A model generated the notes under the pieces. The model was not told the origin of the DNA and ran no database searches. It saw only the letters and a program-made list of their open reading frames with translations. From positions 1-5,015 of the forward strand of contig JAIENH010000328.1 of NCBI GenBank assembly GCA_019751475.1: DNA of 5,015 nucleotides, read 5' to 3'. Both the position numbers and the translations under genes were made by a program. Shown one piece after another: positions 1 through 5,015 of this stretch; within the stretch, counting starts at the first letter, position 1, and each line of letters begins with the position of its first letter. The stretch is from Cyclobacteriaceae bacterium (lineage in GTDB: Bacteria; Bacteroidota; Bacteroidia; Cytophagales; Cyclobacteriaceae).

Positions 1-1
1 C

Positions 2-106
2 TTGCGCTATGCGATACGCCCAGCTGAAAAACTAAATTTGCGGCTGGATGCCGGCTTTGGTAGACAATCTCAAGGCAGCTACTTAAATATTGGAGAAGCA
101 TTTTAA
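2..106 (+). CDS. C-terminal end of an Omp85/BamA-like outer-membrane beta-barrel protein (partial)
   Basis: Only the last 34 codons are present; the 5' part lies outside the window. The frame is open from base 2 to the TAA at 104-106. The visible end contains RLDAGFGRQSQGSYLNIGEAF-like features: an Arg-Leu-Asp strand, a Gly-rich turn and a final strand ending YLNIGEAF. This matches the last two strands of the bacterial surface antigen (D15/Omp85) barrel. In that family a C-terminal aromatic residue, here Phe, serves as the signal read by the BAM assembly machine. The protein would sit in the outer membrane. Whether it is BamA itself, a TamA-like protein or another Omp85 member cannot be decided from this piece. 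The next gene starts 8 bases after the stop, which suggests co-transcription. The family call is inferred from a short motif. Confidence 0.68.
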   Translation: MRYAIRPAEKLNLRLDAGFGRQSQGSYLNIGEAF

Positions 107-114
107 CAACTACT

Positions 115-663
115 ATGGAAAAGATAGATGAGTACGTACAGGAATTGCTGAATACAGAAAACCAGCACTTGAATAAACTTCATAAAATCGTCACAAAGTC
201 GATTGAAGAAGAAGAACTTCTCTCACGCGAGCTGAGCGAAAGACAAGGTAAGATAAAATTGACTTTCGCAGAGCGACTGGCCGACCGTGTGGCCAGCTTT
301 GGCGGCAGTTGGACCTTTATCATCTGGTTCGGAGCTACCATTTTTATTTGGATACTCTTGAATACAGTTTTTTTTGCAAAGGGATTTGATCCATACCCAT
401 TCATCCTGCTCAATCTGATTCTTTCGTGCATTGCTGCGATACAGGCACCGGTAATTATGATGAGCCAGAACCGGCAAGAGAAAAAAGACCGTCAGCGAAA
501 CGAAAATGACTATCTTATCAACCTGAAAGCCGAGATGGAAATACGAAGTCTGAACGAAAAAATGGATCTTTCGCTCGTGGATCAATTCAAGCATCTTTGT
601 GATATCCAGCAGAAGCAATTGGAAATGCTGATGCGAATTCAGTCCATGCTGGAGAAAAAGTAA
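115..663 (+). CDS. DUF1003 (COG4420) family inner-membrane protein
   Basis: This 182-residue protein has the DUF1003 layout. A charged N-terminal region (about 1-50) is predicted to be helical and Glu/Lys-rich. Next comes the family motif around residues 55-69 (LADRVASFGGSWTFI). Two membrane helices follow at about 66-86 and 94-116, separated by a short loop with FDPYPF. The motif APVIMMSQNRQ at 111-121 leads into a basic, Glu-rich helix (about 120-150), and the last 30 residues look like a coiled coil. No biochemical function is established for DUF1003. The topology suggests an inner-membrane protein with both long ends in the cytoplasm, perhaps forming oligomers through its helices. ATG 115 is the first start after the upstream stop; GGAGA at 92-96 is too far away to be a standard ribosome site, which is normal in Bacteroidota. 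The histidine kinase gene follows after 6 bases, so the two are probably translated from one message. Confidence 0.88.
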   Translation: MEKIDEYVQELLNTENQHLNKLHKIVTKSIEEEELLSRELSERQGKIKLTFAERLADRVASFGGSWTFIIWFGATIFIWILLNTVFFAKGFDPYPFILLNLILSCIAAIQAPVIMMSQNRQEKKDRQRNENDYLINLKAEMEIRSLNEKMDLSLVDQFKHLCDIQQKQLEMLMRIQSMLEKK

Positions 664-669
664 AAGCCC

Positions 670-2091
670 ATGCGAAAACTCTTGCGCGTACGATTTCTAT
701 TGGTGTTGTCCATCACGCTCACGCTGGTGAGTGCGGCCATCACCTACCTGAACGTGCAAGAGAAAAAAGAAGCTACCGCGCTGATCATTCATACCTACAA
801 GGTGATCCAATTTTCCACACGTATGCTCTCTTCTCTCAAAGACATGGAAATCGGTCACAGAAGTTATTTATTGACGGCTGACACTACCTTCATCAGCCCC
901 TATCACGAAGCACTGGCCGACATAACTCTGGATGTCGATACACTCAAAGACTTAGTAAAAGAAAATCCTCGTCAGGCAGACATTATACAACAGCACATCG
1001 CTCCGCTGATTGAACGAAAAAAAAATCACCTGACGGAAAGCTTTCATATATTAAAGTCCTTTGGCCGCGACAGCGCCTCGCACTTTGCGGGTATGAAGAT
1101 AGCCAAGACACAAATGGACAGTATCCGCTACTGGATTGGTGACTTCATCCAACATGAACAATCGCTGCTGAAAGAACGAAGCGAAAGACTTGAGCAGCGA
1201 TATATCATTAACGATGTGATCCGCTTTTCAAGTTTTGTATTGATTGGCATTACTTCATTGGCAGCCTTGGTAAACATTAACCGGAAAGAGGAAGACAACA
1301 AACGCTTACTGCGCGAACTGCAAAATCTGAACCAACAACTGGAAGAAAAAGTGCGTGAACGAACGGGCGAACTCGAGCAAGCCAATGCAGACTTGGTGCG
1401 ACTGAACGAAGAAAAAAATCATTTTCTCGGCATGGCCTCGCACGACCTCAAGGCCCCGCTGGTCGGCATATCTGGTTTGCTTTCGCTTATGCGGCTCGAT
1501 AAAGACAAACTCACCCCACGCCATGTAGAGTACATCAGCCTGATGGAGGAGACTGGCGAGAACATGCAGCGACTCATCACCGATTTGTTGGATCTAAGCC
1601 GTATTGAGACGGGCACTGTACGTGTAAATCCTCAATCTATTTCCATAAGCAAGCTCCTTACACAATTGCACAATCGCTTTCGTCCATTGGCAGACAAAAA
1701 GAAAATAGAATTGGATTTTCAGCAACAGCTTACCAACGATGTGATCACCACCGATCCCGACCTGTTGGCCCGGGTGTTGGAAAACTTACTCTCCAACGCC
1801 ATTAAGTTCTCGCCTTCCGGCAAAAAAGTAATCATGCATGTTCATGAGCATGCAAACGACCTTCGCTTTGACGTAATCGATCAAGGACCCGGCATTAGGC
1901 CTGAAGAGCGGGAAAAACTTTTTAAGAAATTCCAGAAGCTCAGTGCCCGCCCCACCGATGGCGAAAGTTCTACAGGGCTGGGTCTATCGATCGTAAAAGA
2001 TCTGGTCGAACTGCTCCGTGGTACGGTGCAAGTGGAATCCAGGACTGGCCAAGGCACTGTTTTCAGCGTTTCCCTGCCCCGTGTCAAATAA
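670..2091 (+). CDS. CHASE3-domain membrane sensor histidine kinase
   Basis: This 473-residue kinase has all the expected parts. A membrane helix at about 8-27 precedes a helical extracytoplasmic CHASE3 domain (about 40-180, with the typical IGHRSYLLTAD at 61-71). A second membrane helix spans about 184-203. A coiled coil (about 205-250) joins it to the HisKA domain. The phospho-acceptor is His258 in the H-box (ASHDLKAPL). The HATPase_c domain has an N-box with Asn376 (ENLLSNAIKF), a G1 box DQGPG at 404-408, an F-box at about 417-423 and a G2 box GLGLS at 436-440. It should therefore autophosphorylate and pass phosphate to a response regulator. There is no receiver domain in the protein and no regulator gene next to it, so the partner is unknown. 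CHASE3 signals are generally unknown. ATG 670 lies 6 bases after the DUF1003 stop and gives a proper N-terminal signal anchor. Confidence 0.95.
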   Translation: MRKLLRVRFLLVLSITLTLVSAAITYLNVQEKKEATALIIHTYKVIQFSTRMLSSLKDMEIGHRSYLLTADTTFISPYHEALADITLDVDTLKDLVKENPRQADIIQQHIAPLIERKKNHLTESFHILKSFGRDSASHFAGMKIAKTQMDSIRYWIGDFIQHEQSLLKERSERLEQRYIINDVIRFSSFVLIGITSLAALVNINRKEEDNKRLLRELQNLNQQLEEKVRERTGELEQANADLVRLNEEKNHFLGMASHDLKAPLVGISGLLSLMRLDKDKLTPRHVEYISLMEETGENMQRLITDLLDLSRIETGTVRVNPQSISISKLLTQLHNRFRPLADKKKIELDFQQQLTNDVITTDPDLLARVLENLLSNAIKFSPSGKKVIMHVHEHANDLRFDVIDQGPGIRPEEREKLFKKFQKLSARPTDGESSTGLGLSIVKDLVELLRGTVQVESRTGQGTVFSVSLPRVK

Positions 2092-2096
2092 CTTTG
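2089..2096 (+). promoter_or_regulatory. Candidate Bacteroidota -7 promoter box
   Basis: TAACTTTG is an exact match to the Bacteroidota -7 consensus TAnnTTTG. Its first three bases are the stop codon of the kinase gene. A good -33 TTTG is not visible at the usual 19-21 base distance; TTTC at 2069-2072 is nearer and imperfect. If used, transcription would begin near 2102 and give a leader of about 57 bases before ATG 2159. An 8-mer with six fixed bases can occur by chance, so support is moderate. Confidence 0.35.
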
Positions 2097-2098
2097 TA

Positions 2099-2130
2099 AG
2101 CACAAACGAGTGACTTTCAGAAGTCGTGCT
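2099..2130 (+). other. Imperfect hairpin in the gap between the kinase and PepSY-like genes
   Basis: AGCAC (2099-2103) pairs with GTGCT (2126-2130), and GACTT (2112-2116) pairs with AAGTC (2121-2125) around a TCAG loop. Eight unpaired bases (2104-2111) bulge on the left arm. There is no following T-run, so it is not a standard intrinsic terminator. It may be a weak leader structure or chance. Confidence 0.25.
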
Positions 2131-2158
2131 GCTCTTAATGGAGCTAAACAAACAACTT

Positions 2159-2599
2159 ATGAAAACGCTCATTTTCAGCTTTTTTGGCCTGTTTCTGGCC
2201 ATTTCAAGCCAAGGCCAGTTTTTTAATGAATCGCACGTGCCTAGCTCGATTAAGCAGGCTTTTCAAAAGCAATTTCCCCGATCGAAAGAAGTAGAGTGGT
2301 CGCGCGACTCCATTGGCTACCAGGTGAGCTTTAAGCAACATGGCAATCTTACTGTGGTAGAGTATGCCAAGTTTGGTAATGAGTTGGTGACGGTCACCAA
2401 AATTCACAAAGCCAAACTCCCTAAGCGTGTGAAGCGTCAACTGCGCGATAACTATACTACCTATGCGCTGGAAAATGCCATCAAGATTATTTCACCAGAA
2501 GGTGAGGTGATTTACGAAACAGAAATAGCACGAGCAGAAGAAGCACTCGCGCTCACCTTCAATACCAGCGGCTATTTGCTTTCTATCGAATCAGAATAG
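2159..2599 (+). CDS. Small exported PepSY-like (PF11396-type) protein
   Basis: With the start at ATG 2159 the product has 146 residues. It begins with a clear signal peptide (MKTLIFSFFGLFLAISSQGQ), with cleavage likely after residue 18-20. The same frame is open further upstream, with ATG at 2138 and a GTG at 2126, but those starts would put extra residues ahead of the signal peptide, so 2159 is preferred. The mature part has two similar halves typical of the PepSY-like family: VPSSIKQAFQKQFP at 27-40 followed by a VEWSRD strand, then LPKRVKRQLRDNY at 87-99 followed by strands ending in GEVIYETEI. Members are small periplasmic or surface proteins common in Bacteroidota, named after a beta-lactamase-inhibitor-like fold. 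Their role is not established. The gene lies just upstream of the efflux adaptor (22-base gap), so it may be co-transcribed with it. The family call rests on pattern, not on a profile search. Confidence 0.78.
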   Translation: MKTLIFSFFGLFLAISSQGQFFNESHVPSSIKQAFQKQFPRSKEVEWSRDSIGYQVSFKQHGNLTVVEYAKFGNELVTVTKIHKAKLPKRVKRQLRDNYTTYALENAIKIISPEGEVIYETEIARAEEALALTFNTSGYLLSIESE

Positions 2600-2621
2600 T
2601 TTACAGGGCCAGCTTCTCATC

Positions 2622-2681
2622 ATGAATAAACTCGCGGTATTCACCGTCCTTTTTTGTATTTCATTTTGCATCAAACGTTAG
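2622..2681 (+). other. Stranded signal-peptide reading frame of the broken adaptor gene
   Basis: This 19-codon frame reads MNKLAVFTVLFCISFCIKR and then stops. It has one basic residue near the start, a hydrophobic core and cysteines at residues 12 and 16, resembling a lipoprotein signal, although Phe just before each Cys is unusual for a lipobox. The true lipidated Cys may have been lost at the junction. It begins 22 bases after the PepSY-like stop, where the adaptor start would be expected. Confidence 0.6.
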
Positions 2682-3049
2682 CCTATCCGGACAAGATTTT
2701 TGAAGGCAAGATCGCTAACGTGAGTAGTGTAATCGATGTGCAATCGAAGGTGCTAAAAATCAGGGTAGAACTCCTAAACGAAGGAGGTCTGCTTAAACCC
2801 GACATGTTTGCTACCATACGTGTTCATTTACCAAACGGAGGCACACATCTCGCGGTGTCACCTAAGTCCATCGTATTTGATCATGATGCTTACTATGTAG
2901 TCACATTCTCCAAGGGTGACTATAAAATTGTGCCAGTCATCATTATGAAAAATACATCTACGAAAGTATTCGTTGAGGGTGGTGTTAAGCCTGGCGATAT
3001 CATTGTTACCGAAGGCAGCCTGCTGATGTTCAACGAGCTTTCAGATTAA
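2622..3049 (+). pseudogene. Periplasmic adaptor (membrane fusion protein) of a heavy-metal RND pump, internally deleted and frameshifted
   Basis: An adaptor of the CusB/CzcB type normally links an RND pump to an outer-membrane channel. Here only its two ends remain. ATG 2622 begins a signal-peptide-like stretch (MNKLAVFTVLFCISFC, codons to 2669) that reaches a TAG at 2679-2681. In a different frame, from about 2675 to the TAA at 3047-3049, the sequence encodes the later adaptor part. It starts at TLAYPDKIFEGKI inside the beta-barrel domain, passes the family motif GGLLKPDMFATIRV, and ends with the membrane-proximal domain (SPKSIVF, VKPGDIIVTEG). The lipoyl domain, alpha-helical hairpin and first barrel strands are absent. 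Family members have about 350-410 residues; the remaining tail has about 125. A separate product could start at TTG 2654 (131 residues), but it would lack an export signal, so function is doubtful. The pump gene follows after 17 bases. An assembly error is the main alternative. Confidence 0.82.
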
Positions 3050-3066
3050 TCAAAAAAAATCCAGTA

Positions 3067-5015
3067 GTGAATAAGTTCATCGGTGCCATCATTAATTTCT
3101 CGCTGCGCAATCGCTTCCTGGTATTCTTTGTAGTAGCCGCCTGGATTATTGCTGGGGTTGAGAGTTTCAGACTGTTGCCAGTGGAGTCTTATCCGGATGT
3201 AACGAACACCAACGTAGTGATCATTACGCAGTGGCCGGGTCGCAGTGCGGAGGAGGTAGAGCGATTCGTTACTATTCCGATCGAAACGGAGATGAACGTG
3301 GTACCTAAAAAAGCCACGTTGCGATCCATCTCGCTTTTCGGTCTTTCGTACGTGGTGTTAATCTTTGATGATAACGCCATTGACTTTAACTCGCGCATGG
3401 AGGTGGCCAACCACCTGGTGAATGTAAATCTTCCTGACGGAGCCGATTCAGAAATACTTCCTCCCACGGGACCAACCGGGGAAATCTTTCGATACACACT
3501 TGTAAGCTCAACAAAAAGCGTGACTGAATTAAAGACTATTCAGGATTGGGTGCTGGATAAACAATTCAAATCAGTGGCAGGTGTGGCGGATGTGGTGAGT
3601 TTTGGGGGAAAGGTGAAAACTATTGAAGTAAGTCTGAATCCACGGCTGCTGGCAAAATATAATTTTACTGCTTCTGACATTTTTAGCAGCCTTCAAAAAA
3701 GTAACATCAACGTTGGAGGCGACATTATCAAAAAAGGAAACCAGGCCATCATTGTGCGCAGTATCGGCCTGCTACGCAAGATGGAAGAAGTTGAAAATGT
3801 GATCATTGACAATTTCAATAACGTGCCCATTAAAATGAAAGATGTGGCCTCCATCAAGGAATCCTTTCAACCCCGGCTGGGCATGGTGGGCCGCGATGGA
3901 GAAGATGACGTAGTAGAAGGTATCGTGCTGATGCGCAAAGGTGAGAATGTAAACAAAGTGATCGATTTGCTTGACGCAAAGATCGAAGATCTTAACACGC
4001 GCATCTTGCCCAAAGACGTAAGCATTAGTACTTTTTATAATCGTAAAATACTAAATCATTATACCCTTGAGACCGTGACGGAGAATGTACTCATGGGCAT
4101 CGCTTTAGTCACAGGTATTTTATTGATTTTCCTGGCCGACTGGCGCACAACTATCTCGGTGGCAATCGTAATTCCGCTAGCGTTCCTGTACGCATTCATC
4201 TTAATGCACCAAAAGGGCATGACGGCCAACCTACTTTCCATAGGAGCTATTGACTTTGGAATTATCATCGATGGTGCGGTGGTAATGGTGGAAGGCATCT
4301 TTGTGATGCTGGCTACAAAAGCTGAACATATGGGCATGGAAGCCTTCAACAAGCATAATAAACTCAGTTGGATATCGAAGACAGCAACGGAAATGGGCAA
4401 ATCCATTTTTACCTCCAAACTTATCATTATTACGGCCTTGTTACCCATCTTCTCCTTTGAAAAGGTGGAAGGAAAACTTTTTCATCCGCTGGCATATACC
4501 ATCGGGTTTGCATTGGTAGGAGCGCTGATCATCAGTCTCACCTTGGTACCTATTCTATGCAGTTTATTGCTCCGTAAAAATGTACGCGAGCGCGAAAACA
4601 TATTTGTGAAAGGCATTCACAAAGTATATGAACCTGCTCTTCATTTTATGATGGAGCACCCGCGCAAAAGCATAGGTGTTGCTGCTGTGCTCCTGTTTAT
4701 TTCCATTTTTAGTTTTCGCTTTGTTGGATCAGAATTTTTACCTCATCTCAACGAGGGCTCTATTTATGTTCGATCAACGATGCCACTATCCATTTCCTTA
4801 GATGAGAGTTATCACTTTTCCAGAAAAATCAGAGCCATCTTCAAATCATTCCCAGAAGTAAGAGGTGTGATGTCGCAGACTGGCAGACCTAATGATGGCA
4901 CCGATGCTACTGGTTTCTTTAATGCTGAATTCTTTGTAGACCTCTTTCCGCAGAGAGAATGGAAAAGTAAACTTACCAAAGACCAACTGATTGAGAAAAT
5001 GCAAGAGAAGCTACA
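3067..5015 (+). CDS. CusA/CzcA-family heavy-metal efflux RND transporter (partial, 3' end outside window)
   Basis: This proton-driven inner-membrane pump exports metal ions from periplasm or cytoplasm through an adaptor and outer-membrane channel. The 649 visible codons are about 62% of the usual 1,030-1,050. TM1 is at about 16-34, followed by the motif LPVESYPDV (37-45) and the first porter region with RSISLFGLS (86-94). TM2 is at about 341-357 and TM3 at about 361-380. TM4 carries the CzcA-type motif IDFGIIIDGAVVMVE, with Asp396, Asp402 and Glu409 matching the acidic residues needed for proton coupling in CzcA. TM5 is near 447-464, followed by the loop motif VEGKLFHPLA, TM6 (475-502) and TM7 (534-552). 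The second porter region starts with SEFLP (555-559) and GRPNDGTDATGF (606-617). GTG 3067 gives the usual N-terminus (MNKFIGAIINFSLRNRF) after an A-rich leader. The positions of two metal-binding methionines in CusA are not Met here, so divalent ions are likelier than Cu/Ag. Confidence 0.95.
   Translation, partial: MNKFIGAIINFSLRNRFLVFFVVAAWIIAGVESFRLLPVESYPDVTNTNVVIITQWPGRSAEEVERFVTIPIETEMNVVPKKATLRSISLFGLSYVVLIFDDNAIDFNSRMEVANHLVNVNLPDGADSEILPPTGPTGEIFRYTLVSSTKSVTELKTIQDWVLDKQFKSVAGVADVVSFGGKVKTIEVSLNPRLLAKYNFTASDIFSSLQKSNINVGGDIIKKGNQAIIVRSIGLLRKMEEVENVIIDNFNNVPIKMKDVASIKESFQPRLGMVGRDGEDDVVEGIVLMRKGENVNKVIDLLDAKIEDLNTRILPKDVSISTFYNRKILNHYTLETVTENVLMGIALVTGILLIFLADWRTTISVAIVIPLAFLYAFILMHQKGMTANLLSIGAIDFGIIIDGAVVMVEGIFVMLATKAEHMGMEAFNKHNKLSWISKTATEMGKSIFTSKLIIITALLPIFSFEKVEGKLFHPLAYTIGFALVGALIISLTLVPILCSLLLRKNVRERENIFVKGIHKVYEPALHFMMEHPRKSIGVAAVLLFISIFSFRFVGSEFLPHLNEGSIYVRSTMPLSISLDESYHFSRKIRAIFKSFPEVRGVMSQTGRPNDGTDATGFFNAEFFVDLFPQREWKSKLTKDQLIEKMQEKL

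Noticed and set aside
33..40. TAAATTTG, another exact match to the -7 consensus, upstream of the DUF1003 gene
   Set aside because: It lies inside the barrel coding region, has no TTTG at the -33 distance, and the tight gene spacing favours read-through from upstream.
223..618. 131-codon open frame on the minus strand
   Set aside because: It is opposite the DUF1003 gene, has no domain pattern, and conflicts with the well-supported + strand gene.
2099..2130. Intrinsic terminator after the kinase gene
   Set aside because: The stem is interrupted by an eight-base bulge and no T-run follows.
2597..2604. TAGTTTAC as a possible -7 box for the adaptor gene
   Set aside because: It departs from TAnnTTTG in the last bases and lacks an upstream TTTG at the right distance.
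2664..2681. Programmed frameshift at the adaptor junction
   Set aside because: No slippery heptamer or downstream stem is apparent, and the missing domains show that the break is a deletion rather than recoding of an intact gene.
4059..4448. 129-codon open frame on the minus strand
   Set aside because: It lies opposite the pump's TM2-TM5 region, which has strong family motifs. The antisense frame shows no recognisable domain and is a shadow of hydrophobic codons.

Overview
The window reads as chromosomal DNA of a Bacteroidota bacterium, probably near Cytophagales. The evidence is moderate G+C content, near absence of Shine-Dalgarno sequences with A-rich leaders instead, one good Bacteroidota-type -7 box (TAnnTTTG), a PepSY-like small secreted protein, and a heavy-metal RND pump whose loops look like those of Bacteroidota. 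All supported genes lie on the + strand and are tightly packed. I see no RNA gene, CRISPR array, insertion sequence, attachment site or origin.

Layout. Positions 2-106 hold the last 34 codons of an Omp85/BamA-like outer-membrane barrel protein. After 8 bases comes a DUF1003 (COG4420) two-helix membrane protein (115-663). After 6 more bases comes a CHASE3 sensor histidine kinase (670-2091). These three look like one transcription unit. A possible promoter overlaps the kinase stop codon and precedes a small exported PepSY-like protein (2159-2599). The right half is a heavy-metal efflux locus: a periplasmic adaptor (2622-3049) followed by a CzcA-type RND pump that starts at GTG 3067 and runs off the window's end.

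The most notable point is that the adaptor gene is broken. A signal-peptide-like start (2622-2678) runs into a stop at 2679-2681. In another frame the sequence continues directly into the second half of the adaptor beta-barrel domain and the membrane-proximal domain. The lipoyl domain, helical hairpin and first barrel strands are missing, roughly 230-270 residues by comparison with the family. Adding one A to the AAA at 2673-2675 would join the two frames, so the junction is either an out-of-frame deletion, a deletion plus a one-base slip, or an assembly error. The pump itself is intact as far as it can be read and keeps the three acidic residues of the proton relay, so it may depend on another adaptor.

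How the genes may work together: the left half concerns the envelope (outer-membrane barrel, inner-membrane protein, membrane-bound sensor), and the right half exports metal ions. No response regulator or outer-membrane channel gene is visible. Apart from the broken adaptor I found no convincing sign of an undescribed system.
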